DNA of 31,712 bases from Dehalococcoidia bacterium (GCA_030690405.1 JAUYGU010000137.1:1-31712); one strand, 5' to 3'; counted from the first letter of the stretch, positions 24,718-31,712 are shown. Numbers and translations: made by a program. Notes: generated from the sequence alone by a model not told the origin.

Positions 24718-25554
24718 TCAGCGGCCCTCGAGCTTGCGTTGCTGCTCGGCGCGGGCGGCGACGCTCTCCGCGGTCATCCAGACGGCGGCGGTGCGGGCCG
24801 CTTCCTCCGGCGTCTCGGCCTCGATGCGGGCGACGGCCTCCGCCACGAGGGCGGCCTTGGTGTGGGCGTAGGCCTCGCGGGGGAAGGCGCCGAGGCGGGC
24901 GGCGCGCTCCATGACGGTCGCCTCGAAGGTGGCGGCCGGGAGCAACTCGGCGAGGACGCCGAGGGCGTCGCGCTCCATGACGGTCGCTTCGAACGTTCCG
25001 GCTGGGAGCAGCTCGTCGAGGACGCCGAGGCGGACGGCCTCGCCGGCGGGGTAGATGGCGGTGCCCAGCAGCAGCTCCGACGCCTGTCGGTGGGTGAGCC
25101 GCAAACGGGCGATCTCGAAGGCGGCCCTGGGGAAGGAGGCGCCGATGGCGACTTCGTTGAGGCCGATTCGGTACTCCGCATCGAGGCCCAGGCGGAGGTC
25201 GCAGGCGAGGAGGAGGATGAGGCCGCCGGCGATGGCGTGGCCGTTGACCATGGCGACGGTGGGTTTGGGGAAGGAGAGGAGCTTGAGGTGGGAGTCGCGG
25301 TAGAGGCTGAGGAGGAGGCCGGAGCGGAACTCCTCGGCGAAGCCGGCGGCGCGGAGGTCGAGGCCGCCGCTGAAGAAGCGCCCGGCGCCGGTGATGACCA
25401 CGGCGCGGACGCTTTCGTCTCCGGCGGCGGCGTCGAGGGCGGCCGAGAGGTCGCTGAGGAGGTCGCCGTTGATGGCGTTGGCGGGCGGCCGGTCCAGGGT
25501 GAGGAGGCGGACGCCCCGACTCGGGTCGGGGTCTTCGGCGCGGACGGTGGTCAT
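24718..25554 (-). CDS. enoyl-CoA hydratase/isomerase (crotonase) family protein
   Basis: 278 residues. Crotonase landmarks: RPPANAINGDLLSDL (18-32), VVITGAGRFFSGGLDLRA (oxyanion hole), GHAIAGGLILLLACDLR (second oxyanion hole), then LNEVAIG and ASELLLG. The last two carry Glu residues matching the two catalytic Glu of rat enoyl-CoA hydratase, so hydratase activity is plausible. The C-terminal part contains a 22-residue tandem duplication, which accounts for the excess over the usual 255-260 residues. ATG 25554 is chosen because the family alignment begins there; the longer frame runs back through hicA. It stands alone, with no other fatty-acid gene nearby. Confidence 0.92.
   Translation of the reverse strand: MTTVRAEDPDPSRGVRLLTLDRPPANAINGDLLSDLSAALDAAAGDESVRAVVITGAGRFFSGGLDLRAAGFAEEFRSGLLLSLYRDSHLKLLSFPKPTVAMVNGHAIAGGLILLLACDLRLGLDAEYRIGLNEVAIGASFPRAAFEIARLRLTHRQASELLLGTAIYPAGEAVRLGVLDELLPAGTFEATVMERDALGVLAELLPAATFEATVMERAARLGAFPREAYAHTKAALVAEAVARIEAETPEEAARTAAVWMTAESVAARAEQQRKLEGR
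24905..25036 (-). repeat. 66-bp in-frame tandem duplication inside the crotonase gene
   Basis: Units 24905-24970 and 24971-25036 share most bases and differ at about ten positions. They encode LGVLDELLPAGTFEATVMER and LGVLAELLPAATFEATVMER, each followed by two more residues. Divergence between the copies argues against an assembly artefact. Confidence 0.9.
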
Positions 25555-25592
25555 TGCGTGGGGATTATAGCAGGGGCTGGGCGGGGAGGCCG

Positions 25593-25808
25593 TCAGCCAA
25601 CCAGTTCGGCGAACTGATCGACCGTAAGGCCTGCCTTGCGGATCAGGGCGCGGAGCGTGCCCGGCTTGAGCTGGCGATGGTCGGGGACCGAGAGGGTTGC
25701 GGTGATGCCTGCCTTGACCATGACGATGTGGCTCCCTCGCTGCCGTCTGACCTCGAAGCCCGCTCTCTCGAAGGCTGCCACGGCCTGGCGACCGGATACC
25801 GTGGGCAG
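25593..25808 (-). CDS. hicA: HicA-type mRNA interferase toxin
   Basis: 71 residues from the start used here. FERAGFEVRRQRGSHIVMVK carries the catalytic His in RGSH, followed by LSVPDHRQLKPGTLRALIRK and AGLTVDQFAELV, the complete double-stranded-RNA-binding-like fold. The first standard start, GTG 25781, would cut helix 1 (SGRQAVAAFERAG). In frame upstream the sequence reads RLPTVSGRQAV after a TGA at 25817-25815, leaving CTG 25808 as the only start-like codon. Alternatively the ATG at 25818, overlapping the hicB stop and reading M-T-P in the next frame, was the start and a single-base indel has shifted it. Otherwise intact. Confidence 0.85.
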   Translation of the reverse strand: MPTVSGRQAVAAFERAGFEVRRQRGSHIVMVKAGITATLSVPDHRQLKPGTLRALIRKAGLTVDQFAELVG

Positions 25809-25817
25809 CCGGAGTCA

Positions 25818-26114
25818 TCAGACGGCGACCTCGGCCTCCACTTCGACTACGCGGGTCTCAATGGTGAGGGGCAGGCCTTCTTCAGCGCGGTCCTTGAGGC
25901 AGGCGCGGATCTCTTCCGCAACAACTTCCGGGGTCTCGGCGGGAAGAGGCAGGCTCTCCTCGTTGCGCACTTCCAGGCAGAGGAGGATCGCCTCGCGGAT
26001 GTTGGCCAGCGCCTCGTCCAGCGAGTCGCCCTGCGACACGCAGCCGGGCAGGGCGGGGCAGACGACGGAGTAGCCGCCGCCAGCTTCAGGCGAGAGGATT
26101 ACGGTGAACTTCAT
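25818..26114 (-). CDS. hicB: HicB antitoxin
   Basis: 98 residues: KFTVILSPEAGGGYSVVCPA, then LPGCVSQGDSLDEALANIRE AILLCLE, the conserved HicB partial RNase H fold, followed by a charged linker and a short strand-rich tail rather than an HTH or RHH domain. It is followed directly by hicA. A -10 element lies just upstream, divergent from the ribbon-helix-helix gene. Confidence 0.9.
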   Translation of the reverse strand: MKFTVILSPEAGGGYSVVCPALPGCVSQGDSLDEALANIREAILLCLEVRNEESLPLPAETPEVVAEEIRACLKDRAEEGLPLTIETRVVEVEAEVAV

Positions 26115-26125
26115 GGCGTGCGTCT

Positions 26126-26134
26126 ATGATAGCA
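26126..26134 (-). promoter_or_regulatory. extended -10 promoter of hicB-hicA
   Basis: Minus-strand TGCTATCAT combines the extended TGn with a five-of-six -10 hexamer, 12 bases before ATG 26114. No clear -35. The message would have an almost absent leader. Confidence 0.5.
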
Positions 26135-26168
26135 CGCGGAAAGGCGACCGTCGGATGCTGCGTTGGCA

Positions 26169-26205
26169 TTGACAAACCCCGTGTCACATTGTTACATTGT
26201 GACAC
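26169..26205 (+). promoter_or_regulatory. promoter with 25-bp palindromic operator for the RHH gene
   Basis: TTGACA (26169-26174, perfect) and TTACAT (26192-26197) are 17 bases apart. A near-perfect palindrome spans 26181-26205: outer arms GTGTCACA and TGTGACAC, inner TGT/ACA halves, and ACATTGT repeated directly within it. The palindrome covers the -10 and start site, so a bound dimer would repress. AGGAGGTGAG follows before ATG 26225. Confidence 0.85.
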
Positions 26206-26224
26206 AACAGGAGGTGAGTTTGTC

Positions 26225-26767
26225 ATGCCAACAATCCGAGTGGACGAAGAGGTATTCCGGGCTCTCCAGAGTCAGGCACAGCCGCTTGTGGATACGCCCA
26301 ATAGTGTCCTGCGGCGGTTGCTTGGATTGGACCCCCAGGCACAGCGGGCGCCCATTGATCAACAGCCGTCGCATGCGGGGCGGGATACAGGCGGTTTCCG
26401 GCCGGTTGATGACCTAAGCGTCAAATTCGGCCAACTCCCACCCAGAAAGCTGCGATTGCCGGATGGCGAAATTAAGGGTCTCACGTACTGGAATTCCTTG
26501 CTGCTTCAAGCAGCGCGGCATCTCGCCAAGATGGGTAAGCTCAGACCTGAGAGCTGTCCCGTTCAATTGCCAAGAGCACGCAACAGGTACCTCATTCACA
26601 CTGACACGCGACATCCTTCCGGAATGCCCTTCCGTCACCCGTTGGCGGTTGCCAACGGCATCTGGATCGAGGCGCATGCCAATGGGCCTGACCTTCACAG
26701 ACAGACCATAGCTCTGCTCCGTCAGTTTCGGGAGGACCCTTCGCGGTATGAGGTGGAGGTCGCTTAA
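26225..26767 (+). CDS. ribbon-helix-helix (SeqA-N-like) protein with an unrecognised C-terminal domain
   Basis: 180 residues. Residues 2-37 (TIRVDEEVFRALQSQAQPLV and DTPNSVLRRLLGLD) resemble the ribbon-helix-helix of SeqA's N-terminal oligomerisation domain. A Gln/Pro-rich linker leads to a domain from about residue 75 (LPDGEIKGLTYWNSLLLQAA, RNRYLIHTDTRHPSGMPFRH, NGIWIEAHANGPDLHRQT) that I do not recognise. ATG 26225 has AGGAGG at the right distance. The GC content is visibly lower than that of its neighbours, suggesting transfer. The palindromic operator suggests autoregulation. It is not next to an obvious toxin of its own; hicBA is divergent. Possible roles: transcriptional regulator, antitoxin-like factor, or chromosome-binding protein. 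Confidence 0.75.
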   Translation: MPTIRVDEEVFRALQSQAQPLVDTPNSVLRRLLGLDPQAQRAPIDQQPSHAGRDTGGFRPVDDLSVKFGQLPPRKLRLPDGEIKGLTYWNSLLLQAARHLAKMGKLRPESCPVQLPRARNRYLIHTDTRHPSGMPFRHPLAVANGIWIEAHANGPDLHRQTIALLRQFREDPSRYEVEVA

Positions 26768-26788
26768 CGCCGACTGAGCAGTTGCCGT

Positions 26789-26989
26789 TCACGCGGGCTG
26801 ATAGACGCGGCTGCGGGCGTTAAGGACCGTTAGGCCCACGATCTTGCCCTCGCGCAGGCGCACGATGACTCCCTGGTCCGTGACATCGGCGTCATCTGCG
26901 GCCTCGGGCTGGCCAAAGCTGATGTACAGGACATCGCCCTCTTCGTCGTAGTCTAGCTTGACGTCCTCTGCCGTCAGCTTCTTTGCCAT
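26789..26989 (-). CDS. DUF2283 family small protein, probable antitoxin partner
   Basis: 66 residues with the DUF2283 pattern: LDYDEEGDVLYISFGQPEAA, then VIVRLREGKIVGLTVLNARS. It overlaps the end of the upstream nuclease-like gene by 16 bases. DUF2283 proteins are often encoded beside small nuclease-like proteins; an antitoxin role here is inferred from that arrangement. Confidence 0.82.
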   Translation of the reverse strand: MAKKLTAEDVKLDYDEEGDVLYISFGQPEAADDADVTDQGVIVRLREGKIVGLTVLNARSRVYQPA

Positions 26990-27318
26990 AACACACCTCT
27001 CTTGAGCAACCTTTCGTGGCGTGAAACAAAGAACGCGGTGATTACGAACCCGTCGCCGTCAACCTCGCGGTAGACCACACAGAGGAACTTGGGCCGGGCC
27101 GGGGCGATCTCGCACCAGCGCAGCGCCATCTGCCCCTCGCCCCAGCCACGGACGACGTAATCGGGGTCTTCAATCGCGTTTCTGATCTCGTCGAGGTAGT
27201 CCTTCCTCGCTCTGAATTCCGGATGCTGCGTCTCTATCTTACGCCAGATCTTGGCAGTAAGTCTGATCTCTCTGGATGACCGCGAGCGGGCGACAAGGAC
27301 GTGATCGTCGGCCACCAC
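26974..27318 (-). CDS. PBECR/DUF4258-like small nuclease-fold protein, probable toxin
   Basis: 114 residues: IRLTAKIWRKIETQHPEFRA, then IRNAIEDPDYVVRGWGEGQM, RPKFLCVVYREVDGDGFVIT and AFFVSRHERLLKRG. The layout (W-xx-I-xx-HPE, then PDxV, then hydrophobic strands ending in a basic tail) matches BECR-fold RelE/Colicin-like proteins found with DUF2283. The exact family is not certain. GTG 27318 begins three bases after the guaA stop, so it may be co-transcribed with guaA. Confidence 0.65.
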   Translation of the reverse strand: MVADDHVLVARSRSSREIRLTAKIWRKIETQHPEFRARKDYLDEIRNAIEDPDYVVRGWGEGQMALRWCEIAPARPKFLCVVYREVDGDGFVITAFFVSRHERLLKRGVLWQRS

Positions 27319-27321
27319 CGC

Positions 27322-29001
27322 TCACTCCCACTCGATGGTGCCGGGGGGCTTCGAGGTGATGTCGTAGACTACGCGGTTCACCGCCGGCACCTCGTTCACG
27401 ATCCGGTTGGCGATGCGCGCCAGCAGGTCGTAGGGGAGGCGGGCCCAGTCGGCGGTCATGGCGTCCTCGGCGGTGACGGCGCGCAGGGCCACCACGTGGC
27501 CGTAGGTCCGGTAGTCGCCCATCACACCCACGGACTTCGTGTCCGTCAGCACCGCGAACGACTGCCACAGCTCGTGGTAGAGCGCCGCGCGCTTCACCTC
27601 CTGCATCACGACCCAGTCGCAGCCGCGCAGCGTCTCCAGCTTGTCGCGGGTGACCTCGCCGATGATGCGGATCGCCAGGCCGGGGCCCGGGAACGGCTGG
27701 CGGAACACCATCTCCTCCGGCAGCCCCAGGGCGAGGCCCACCTGACGCACCTCGTCCTTGAACAGGTAGCGCACGGGCTCAAGCAGCTCGAACGTCATCT
27801 CCTTGGGCAGGCCGCCGACGTTGTGGTGGGTCTTGATCTTGACCGCGGCGTTGTGGCCGACGGCGCTCTCGATCACGTCCGGGTAGGTCGTCCCCTGGGC
27901 GATGAAGTCGGCGCGCCCTCCGCCCAGGGCGGACTCGGCCTCCGCCTCGAACACGCGGATGAACGTCTCGCCGATGATGCGGCGCTTCTCCTCGGGGTCG
28001 GTGACGCCGGCCAGGCGATCCAGGAAGCGGTCGGTGGCGTCGACGTACACCAGGTTGATGTTCAGGTGGCGGCGGAAGGTCTCCTGGACGCGCTCCGGCT
28101 CCTCGCGGCGGAGGAGGCCGTTGTTGACGAAGATGCAGACGAGCTGGTCGCCGACGGCCTTGTGGACGAGGGTGGCGGTGACCGCGGAGTCGACGCCGCC
28201 GGAGAGGGCGCAGAGCACGCGCCCATCGCCGATCTGCCGGCGGATGCGCAGGATCGAATCGGCGATGAAGTTGCCGGGCGTCCAGTCGCCCCGGCAGCCG
28301 CAGATGCGCAGGACGAAGTTCTCGATCAGGGTCTGCCCCTGGGGCGTGTGCACCACCTCCGGGTGGAACTGAAGGCCGATGACGCCGGCGTCGTTGCCCA
28401 TGACGGCGATCGGTGAGCTGTCCGAGTAGGCGAGGGAGCGGAAGCCGGGCGGCAGGGTGACGACCTGGTCGCCGTGGGACATCCAGACGGGCATCGAGCG
28501 CGGGAGGCCCTCGAAGATGGCGGCGTCCGGCTCCTGGTGGATGATAGCGTGACCGTACTCGCGCAGGGGCGAAGGCGCTACCTGGCCGCCGAGCTGGTGG
28601 GCGATGAGGTTCATGCCGTAGCAGATGCCGAGGACGGGGAGGCCGGAATCGAAGACGTACGTCGGGGCGAGAGGCGCGCCCTCGTCGTAGACGGAGGCGG
28701 GGCCGCCGGAGAGGATGAAGCCGCGCGGGTTCAGCTTCTGCACGTCTTCCCATGGCGCGTCGAAGGGGACGAGCTCGCAGTAGACGTGGCACTCGCGGAC
28801 CCTGCGGGCGATCAGCATGCTATACTGTGAGCCGAAATCGAGGACGATTATGGTTTCCGGCTGGGCAGGCGCCGGGGGAGCGCCCTCGCGGGGCTGTTCG
28901 CCCTCGCGCTGGCGGGCGATCTCCAGGTAGGTGGAGACCTCCAGGTCATCGGAGGTGGGCACGCGGTGCGTGGTGTCGGGGGTGGCTTCGGTTTCGGCCA
29001 C
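27322..29001 (-). CDS. guaA: GMP synthase (glutamine-hydrolysing)
   Basis: 559 residues. It converts XMP to GMP. The class I glutamine amidotransferase domain starts at about residue 50 ([19 protein letters not shown]) with the nucleophile Cys in [17 protein letters not shown] and QFHPEV. The ATP-pyrophosphatase domain has [13 protein letters not shown], and the C-terminal dimerisation domain ends in [12 protein letters not shown] non-conserved, acidic N-terminal extension of about 49 residues precedes the usual start. GTG 29001 is chosen: AGGAGG (29014-29019) and a promoter (29027-29055) lie just upstream. The frame runs on to 29055, but beyond the promoter. Confidence 0.95.
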   Translation of the reverse strand: MAETEATPDTTHRVPTSDDLEVSTYLEIARQREGEQPREGAPPAPAQPETIIVLDFGSQYSMLIARRVRECHVYCELVPFDAPWEDVQKLNPRGFILSGGPASVYDEGAPLAPTYVFDSGLPVLGICYGMNLIAHQLGGQVAPSPLREYGHAIIHQEPDAAIFEGLPRSMPVWMSHGDQVVTLPPGFRSLAYSDSSPIAVMGNDAGVIGLQFHPEVVHTPQGQTLIENFVLRICGCRGDWTPGNFIADSILRIRRQIGDGRVLCALSGGVDSAVTATLVHKAVGDQLVCIFVNNGLLRREEPERVQETFRRHLNINLVYVDATDRFLDRLAGVTDPEEKRRIIGETFIRVFEAEAESALGGGRADFIAQGTTYPDVIESAVGHNAAVKIKTHHNVGGLPKEMTFELLEPVRYLFKDEVRQVGLALGLPEEMVFRQPFPGPGLAIRIIGEVTRDKLETLRGCDWVVMQEVKRAALYHELWQSFAVLTDTKSVGVMGDYRTYGHVVALRAVTAEDAMTADWARLPYDLLARIANRIVNEVPAVNRVVYDITSKPPGTIEWE

Positions 29002-29026
29002 GGGGCAGATCGCCCTCCTTTCGCTG

Positions 29027-29055
29027 ATGGTAGCATCGTGACGGTTGCCGGTCAA
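29027..29055 (-). promoter_or_regulatory. sigma-70 promoter of guaA
   Basis: Minus-strand TTGACC (29050-29055) and TACCAT (29027-29032, preceded by TGC) are 17 bases apart. A second TTGACC lies about 15 bases further upstream. The transcript start falls at about the ribosome binding site, giving a leader of roughly 20 bases. Confidence 0.65.
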
Positions 29056-29150
29056 GGGTCGAAGGTCAAGCGCGTAGGTCGGTTAGCCGTTTCCATGAAT
29101 TGTCGCTATGGTTAGGTTATCTCGCGATAAGGCATGACGTCGTGGCCCAG

Positions 29151-29789
29151 ATGATCTCCGCCGCTGACCCGTACGCCCTCCAGGCGGCCGTGCACGTCCT
29201 CAGGGAGGGCGGGCTGGTCTGCTTCCCCACCGATACCGTGTACGGGATCGGCGCCGCCGCCGGCGATGACGCCGCCGTTCGGCGGCTGTTCGCGGTGAAG
29301 GGGCGGCCGCCGGACAAGCCGTTGCCGCTCCTACTGGCGGAGGCGGGCGACGCCACGCTGGTGGCAGAGCTGACGCCGCTGGGAAAGACGCTGGCGTCCC
29401 GCTTCTGGCCGGGAGCGCTCACCATCGTGATGCGGAAATCGCCCTCGTACCGCAGCCTCGCCCTGGCGGGCGGCGACACCGTGGCCCTGCGCGTGCCCGA
29501 CCAGGAGCTTGTGCGGCGGATGGTCCGCGACCTGGGAGGGCCGGTCACTGGCACCAGCGCCAACCGGGCGGGAGCGCGGGCGCCGGTCTCGGCGGCGGAG
29601 GTGGCGTTCCAGATAGGCGAGATGGTGGAGCTTATAATCGACGGCGGGCGCTCGCGGGAGCGGGCAGAGTCGACAGTGGTTGACATAACCTCCACGCCAC
29701 CTGAGGTCCTTCGCGAAGGCGCGGTGAGCAGGGGAGAGGTGGAGGAGGTCTTGAGGCGGGCCGTGGAATTTGCTAAGAGAGGAGCATGA
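29151..29789 (+). CDS. tsaC: L-threonylcarbamoyladenylate synthase (Sua5/YrdC/TsaC family)
   Basis: 212 residues. It makes threonylcarbamoyl-AMP from threonine, bicarbonate and ATP for the t6A modification of ANN-decoding tRNAs. Family blocks: GGLVCFPTDTVYGIGAAAGD, then VKGRPPDKPLPLLLAE, FWPGALTIVM, ALRVPDQELVRRMV and GPVTGTSANRAGARAP. It is a stand-alone YrdC domain without the Sua5 C-terminal domain. ATG 29151 is chosen because the family begins there; GTG 29142 and TTG 29100 are in frame. There is no clear ribosome binding site. TTATC-tcgc-GATAA (29117-29130) is a small inverted repeat upstream. It overlaps the downstream lipoprotein frame. Confidence 0.93.
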   Translation: MISAADPYALQAAVHVLREGGLVCFPTDTVYGIGAAAGDDAAVRRLFAVKGRPPDKPLPLLLAEAGDATLVAELTPLGKTLASRFWPGALTIVMRKSPSYRSLALAGGDTVALRVPDQELVRRMVRDLGGPVTGTSANRAGARAPVSAAEVAFQIGEMVELIIDGGRSRERAESTVVDITSTPPEVLREGAVSRGEVEEVLRRAVEFAKRGA

Positions 29790-30336
29790 CATAAGCACAC
29801 CGAGAATCCGATGGCTACTACTTCTAGGACTGGCAGCACTGGCGGCTGCTGCGCTTATCGCTTGCGGTGGGGGCAATAAGGCCAACTCCACAGTGACCGG
29901 CTCAACCGTGACACCCGCGCCGACAGCAACAGCCGTGCCCGTGGTGATAGATGAGGTATGGGCCGCCGAACAGGTAATGCCCGTTCTCAAGACAGGGCTA
30001 GAGTTAGCGCGCGACCAGGAGTGGAGCAAGTTCTACGATGGGATGTCCGCCGACTCAAAGACCCGTTGTTCTCGCACCGAGTTTGTCACCAACATGACGG
30101 GAACGTGGATACTCGCGGTGGGGTTCGGCGTGGACAAAATCCTAGAGGCTGAGCTTCAAGACATTGAGGACGGCACTCTTCGGTTGAGTTTCAGCGAAAT
30201 CTCGGCAGAGCGTATTACCTACAAAGCCACACCTGACGACGACCCAACCACGGTTGTTCTTGAAGATGGGGAGTGGCACAACGTAGATGACGGCACCTGC
30301 GGAAAGGCAACAGAGGACACGCCTACGGCTCAGTAG
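29770..30336 (+). CDS. lipoprotein of unknown function with a damaged or unusual start
   Basis: In the frame shown the product is 188 residues. RIRWLLLLGLAALAAAALIA precedes Cys32 (lipobox LIAC), then a Thr/Pro/Ala-rich linker and a domain of about 130 residues (EVWAAEQVMPVLKTGLELAR, WSKFYDGMSADSKTRCSRTE) that I do not recognise. Two Cys (in TRCSRTE and DGTCGK) could form a disulfide. The proper start is unclear. GGAG followed by ATG 29786, overlapping the tsaC stop as ATGA, would be ideal, but that frame stops after two codons. A one-base insertion there would yield M-T-x-S-T-P-R-I-R-W. The TTG at 29770 is the only standard in-frame start. GC content is lower than in the surroundings. Confidence 0.7.
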   Translation: MLREEHDISTPRIRWLLLLGLAALAAAALIACGGGNKANSTVTGSTVTPAPTATAVPVVIDEVWAAEQVMPVLKTGLELARDQEWSKFYDGMSADSKTRCSRTEFVTNMTGTWILAVGFGVDKILEAELQDIEDGTLRLSFSEISAERITYKATPDDDPTTVVLEDGEWHNVDDGTCGKATEDTPTAQ

Positions 30337-30365
30337 CCCACCGCGCTGTCCTGACAGAGAGGGAG

Positions 30366-30494
30366 ATGAGAGAAGAGTGGCTGACTCGGCTTGTGGCTGC
30401 CTTCAACCGTATCCTGAGCCGTGATGGAGCGGTGGTGATAGAACTCCGCACGAAGGAGGATATCGACCGGTGGCGCAAGACGCTCAGACAATGA
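30366..30494 (+). CDS. 42-aa hypothetical protein
   Basis: ATG 30366 after AGAGAGGGAG opens a complete ORF: MREEWLTRLVAAFNRILSRD, then GAVVIELRTKEDIDRWRKTL RQ. It is a single amphipathic helix, a short strand and a basic helix. It lies 29 bases after the lipoprotein stop, shares its lower GC content and may be in the same operon. Not recognised. Confidence 0.5.
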   Translation: MREEWLTRLVAAFNRILSRDGAVVIELRTKEDIDRWRKTLRQ

Positions 30495-30580
30495 TAACTA
30501 CCACTGCCGCAACCCGCTTCGAGAGCACGCCGGGTGCTCGCCGGTCGTTGAGCGCGCAGGCGTAAGCAGGAGGTCTGGAG

Positions 30581-31712
30581 ATGCCGATGGGTAGGACGCT
30601 ACGGAGGACGGCGCTGGGTGCGCTGGTGGCCGCGGGAGCGGTGTCTGCGGGGGCGTACTACCTCCTGCAGCGGCCGGTGCCGAAGGCGAAGGGAAGGGTG
30701 AAGCTGCGGGCCATCAGGGCGGAGGTGGAGATACTGCGCGACCGCTGGGGCGTCCCCCACATATACGCCGGCAACGTCCACGACCTGTTCTTCGCGATGG
30801 GCTACGCCCAGGCCCAGGACCGGCTGTGGCAGATGGAGTTCAACCGGCGGCTGGCTTCTGGGGCGCTGGCGGAGGTGCTGGGAGAAGGGACGCTGGAGAT
30901 CGACCGTCTGATCCGCAGGATCGGCTTCCGGCGGATAGCTGAAGCCGACTGGCCGGAGGCGGAGGCCACCGAGAAGGCGGTGCTGGAGGCGTTCAGCGCC
31001 GGCGTCAATGCCTACATCGAGCGGGGCCGCCTGCCGGTCGAGTTCGGGCTGCTGCGCTACCGGCCTCGGCCCTGGCAGCCGGTGGACACGATGAGCTTCG
31101 GCCGCTATATGGCCTGGACGCTCTCGGGGAACTGGGACACGGAGATCCTCCGCTCGTGGACGGTTGAGCGGTTCGGCGCTCAGGTGGCGGACGAGCTCGA
31201 GACGCCATACCCGAAGGGGATGCCGCTGGTCGTGCCGCCGGGCACGGAGGCGAAAGGCTCCGGCCCGTCCCTGGACGACGACTACGCCGCCGCCGCGGAG
31301 CTGGTGGGCGCCCTGGCCGGCCGTGGCCTCAGCAACAACTGGGCCGTCAACGGCAAGAAGTCCGCGACCGGCAAACCGCTGCTCGCGAACGACCCTCACC
31401 TCCCCCTCCAGATGCCTTCGATCTTCTGGGAGTGCCACCTGGACTCGCCGGAGCTCAAGGTGACGGGTGCGGCCCTTCCCGCTACGCCCGGCATCGTCAT
31501 CGGCCACAACGACCGCGTGGCCTGGGGGATCACGGCTGGCATGGTGGACGGCGACGACCTGTTCGTGGAGAAGGTGAACCCGGACAACCCTTCCCAGTAC
31601 GCCTTCGGGGACGATTGGCGGGACGGGGAGCTGGTGCGGGAGGAGATCAAGGTGCGCGGCCGCACCCGGCCCGTCGTCGAGGAGGTGCTGGTCACCCACC
31701 ACGGTCCCGTGA
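30581..31712 (+). CDS. penicillin acylase family (Ntn-hydrolase) protein, 3' end outside window
   Basis: The frame is open from ATG 30581 to the window end (377 codons). An N-terminal membrane/signal segment (about 9-29, TALGALVAAGAVSAGAYYLL) is followed by VEILRDRWGVPHIYAGNVHD and YAQAQDRLWQMEFNRRLASG, typical of the alpha chain. The self-cleavage site is at S251 in GLSNNWAVNG, the N-terminal nucleophile of the mature beta chain, followed by ANDPHL and PGIVIGHNDRVAWGIT. Members hydrolyse amide bonds of beta-lactams, acyl-homoserine lactones or other N-acyl compounds; the substrate cannot be told. AGGAGG lies before the start. A GAGCAC-gccgg-GTGCTC hairpin (30523-30539) sits upstream. Confidence 0.93.
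   Translation, partial: MPMGRTLRRTALGALVAAGAVSAGAYYLLQRPVPKAKGRVKLRAIRAEVEILRDRWGVPHIYAGNVHDLFFAMGYAQAQDRLWQMEFNRRLASGALAEVLGEGTLEIDRLIRRIGFRRIAEADWPEAEATEKAVLEAFSAGVNAYIERGRLPVEFGLLRYRPRPWQPVDTMSFGRYMAWTLSGNWDTEILRSWTVERFGAQVADELETPYPKGMPLVVPPGTEAKGSGPSLDDDYAAAAELVGALAGRGLSNNWAVNGKKSATGKPLLANDPHLPLQMPSIFWECHLDSPELKVTGAALPATPGIVIGHNDRVAWGITAGMVDGDDLFVEKVNPDNPSQYAFGDDWRDGELVREEIKVRGRTRPVVEEVLVTHHGPV

Noticed and set aside
24739..25617. 292-codon plus-strand ORF opposite the crotonase gene
   Set aside because: Gly/Glu/Asp-rich shadow of a well-supported crotonase; no start context and no motif.
27301..28416. 371-codon plus-strand ORF opposite guaA
   Set aside because: Val/Leu/His-rich antisense shadow of an unmistakable GMP synthase.

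Overview
This is a GC-rich (roughly two-thirds GC), gene-dense bacterial chromosomal segment. The gene set fits an uncultured Chloroflexota, probably near Dehalococcoidia. Supporting signs are a tsaC/guaA/pur/his core, an F420/FMN-type PPOX protein, a secreted beta-helix protein ending in dockerin-like repeats, and interspersed palindromic repeats built around TGTCATTCTGAG. That assignment is inference from content, not from a marker gene. The standard genetic code (TGA as stop) fits all intact genes. No rRNA, tRNA, CRISPR array, transposase or prophage was found.

Layout. Positions 1-2346 (+) hold the 3' part of a murE-type ligase, a small independent unit (strong ribosome binding site, 23-codon ORF, foldable RNA, intrinsic terminator) and birA. 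Positions 2358-4585 (-) hold an nfeD-slipin operon, divergent from a PPOX-DinB-purS operon (4704-5910, +). A repeat cluster separates purS from a long minus-strand series: purB-purC, then hisZ-hisG-(PLC-like)-hisD-hisC-hisB with its own promoter (14891 down to 6153). Its hisG encodes two HisG domains in one chain. Positions 15167-18950 (-) hold a large secreted protein, a cupin and a broken methyltransferase.

Positions 19412-22036 (-) hold an unusual series: HTH antitoxin-PIN toxin-purD-hicB-shortened hicA-purE. The joins are overlapping stop/start codons or very short gaps, so two purine genes lie inside toxin-antitoxin transcription units. Positions 22060-25554 (-) carry a tail-anchored zinc-ribbon protein, a GNAT acetyltransferase, a lipoprotein whose ribosome binding site lies in a 24-bp perfect hairpin, a double zinc-ribbon protein and a crotonase with an internal tandem duplication. 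Positions 25593-27318 hold a second hicBA, a divergent ribbon-helix-helix (RHH) protein with a 25-bp palindromic operator, and a nuclease-like/DUF2283 pair downstream of guaA. Positions 29151-31712 (+) carry tsaC, a lipoprotein with a damaged start, a 42-aa ORF and the 5' part of a penicillin-acylase-family gene.

Functionally, the window combines de novo purine synthesis (purS, purC, purB, purE, purD, guaA) with histidine synthesis (hisZ, G, D, C, B). The two pathways are linked by ATP/PRPP consumption and AICAR recycling. Toxin-antitoxin-like genes concentrate between 19.4 and 27.3 kb. Several genes there show disrupted frames or non-ATG starts, so this half looks like a turnover zone compared with the tidy pur/his half.
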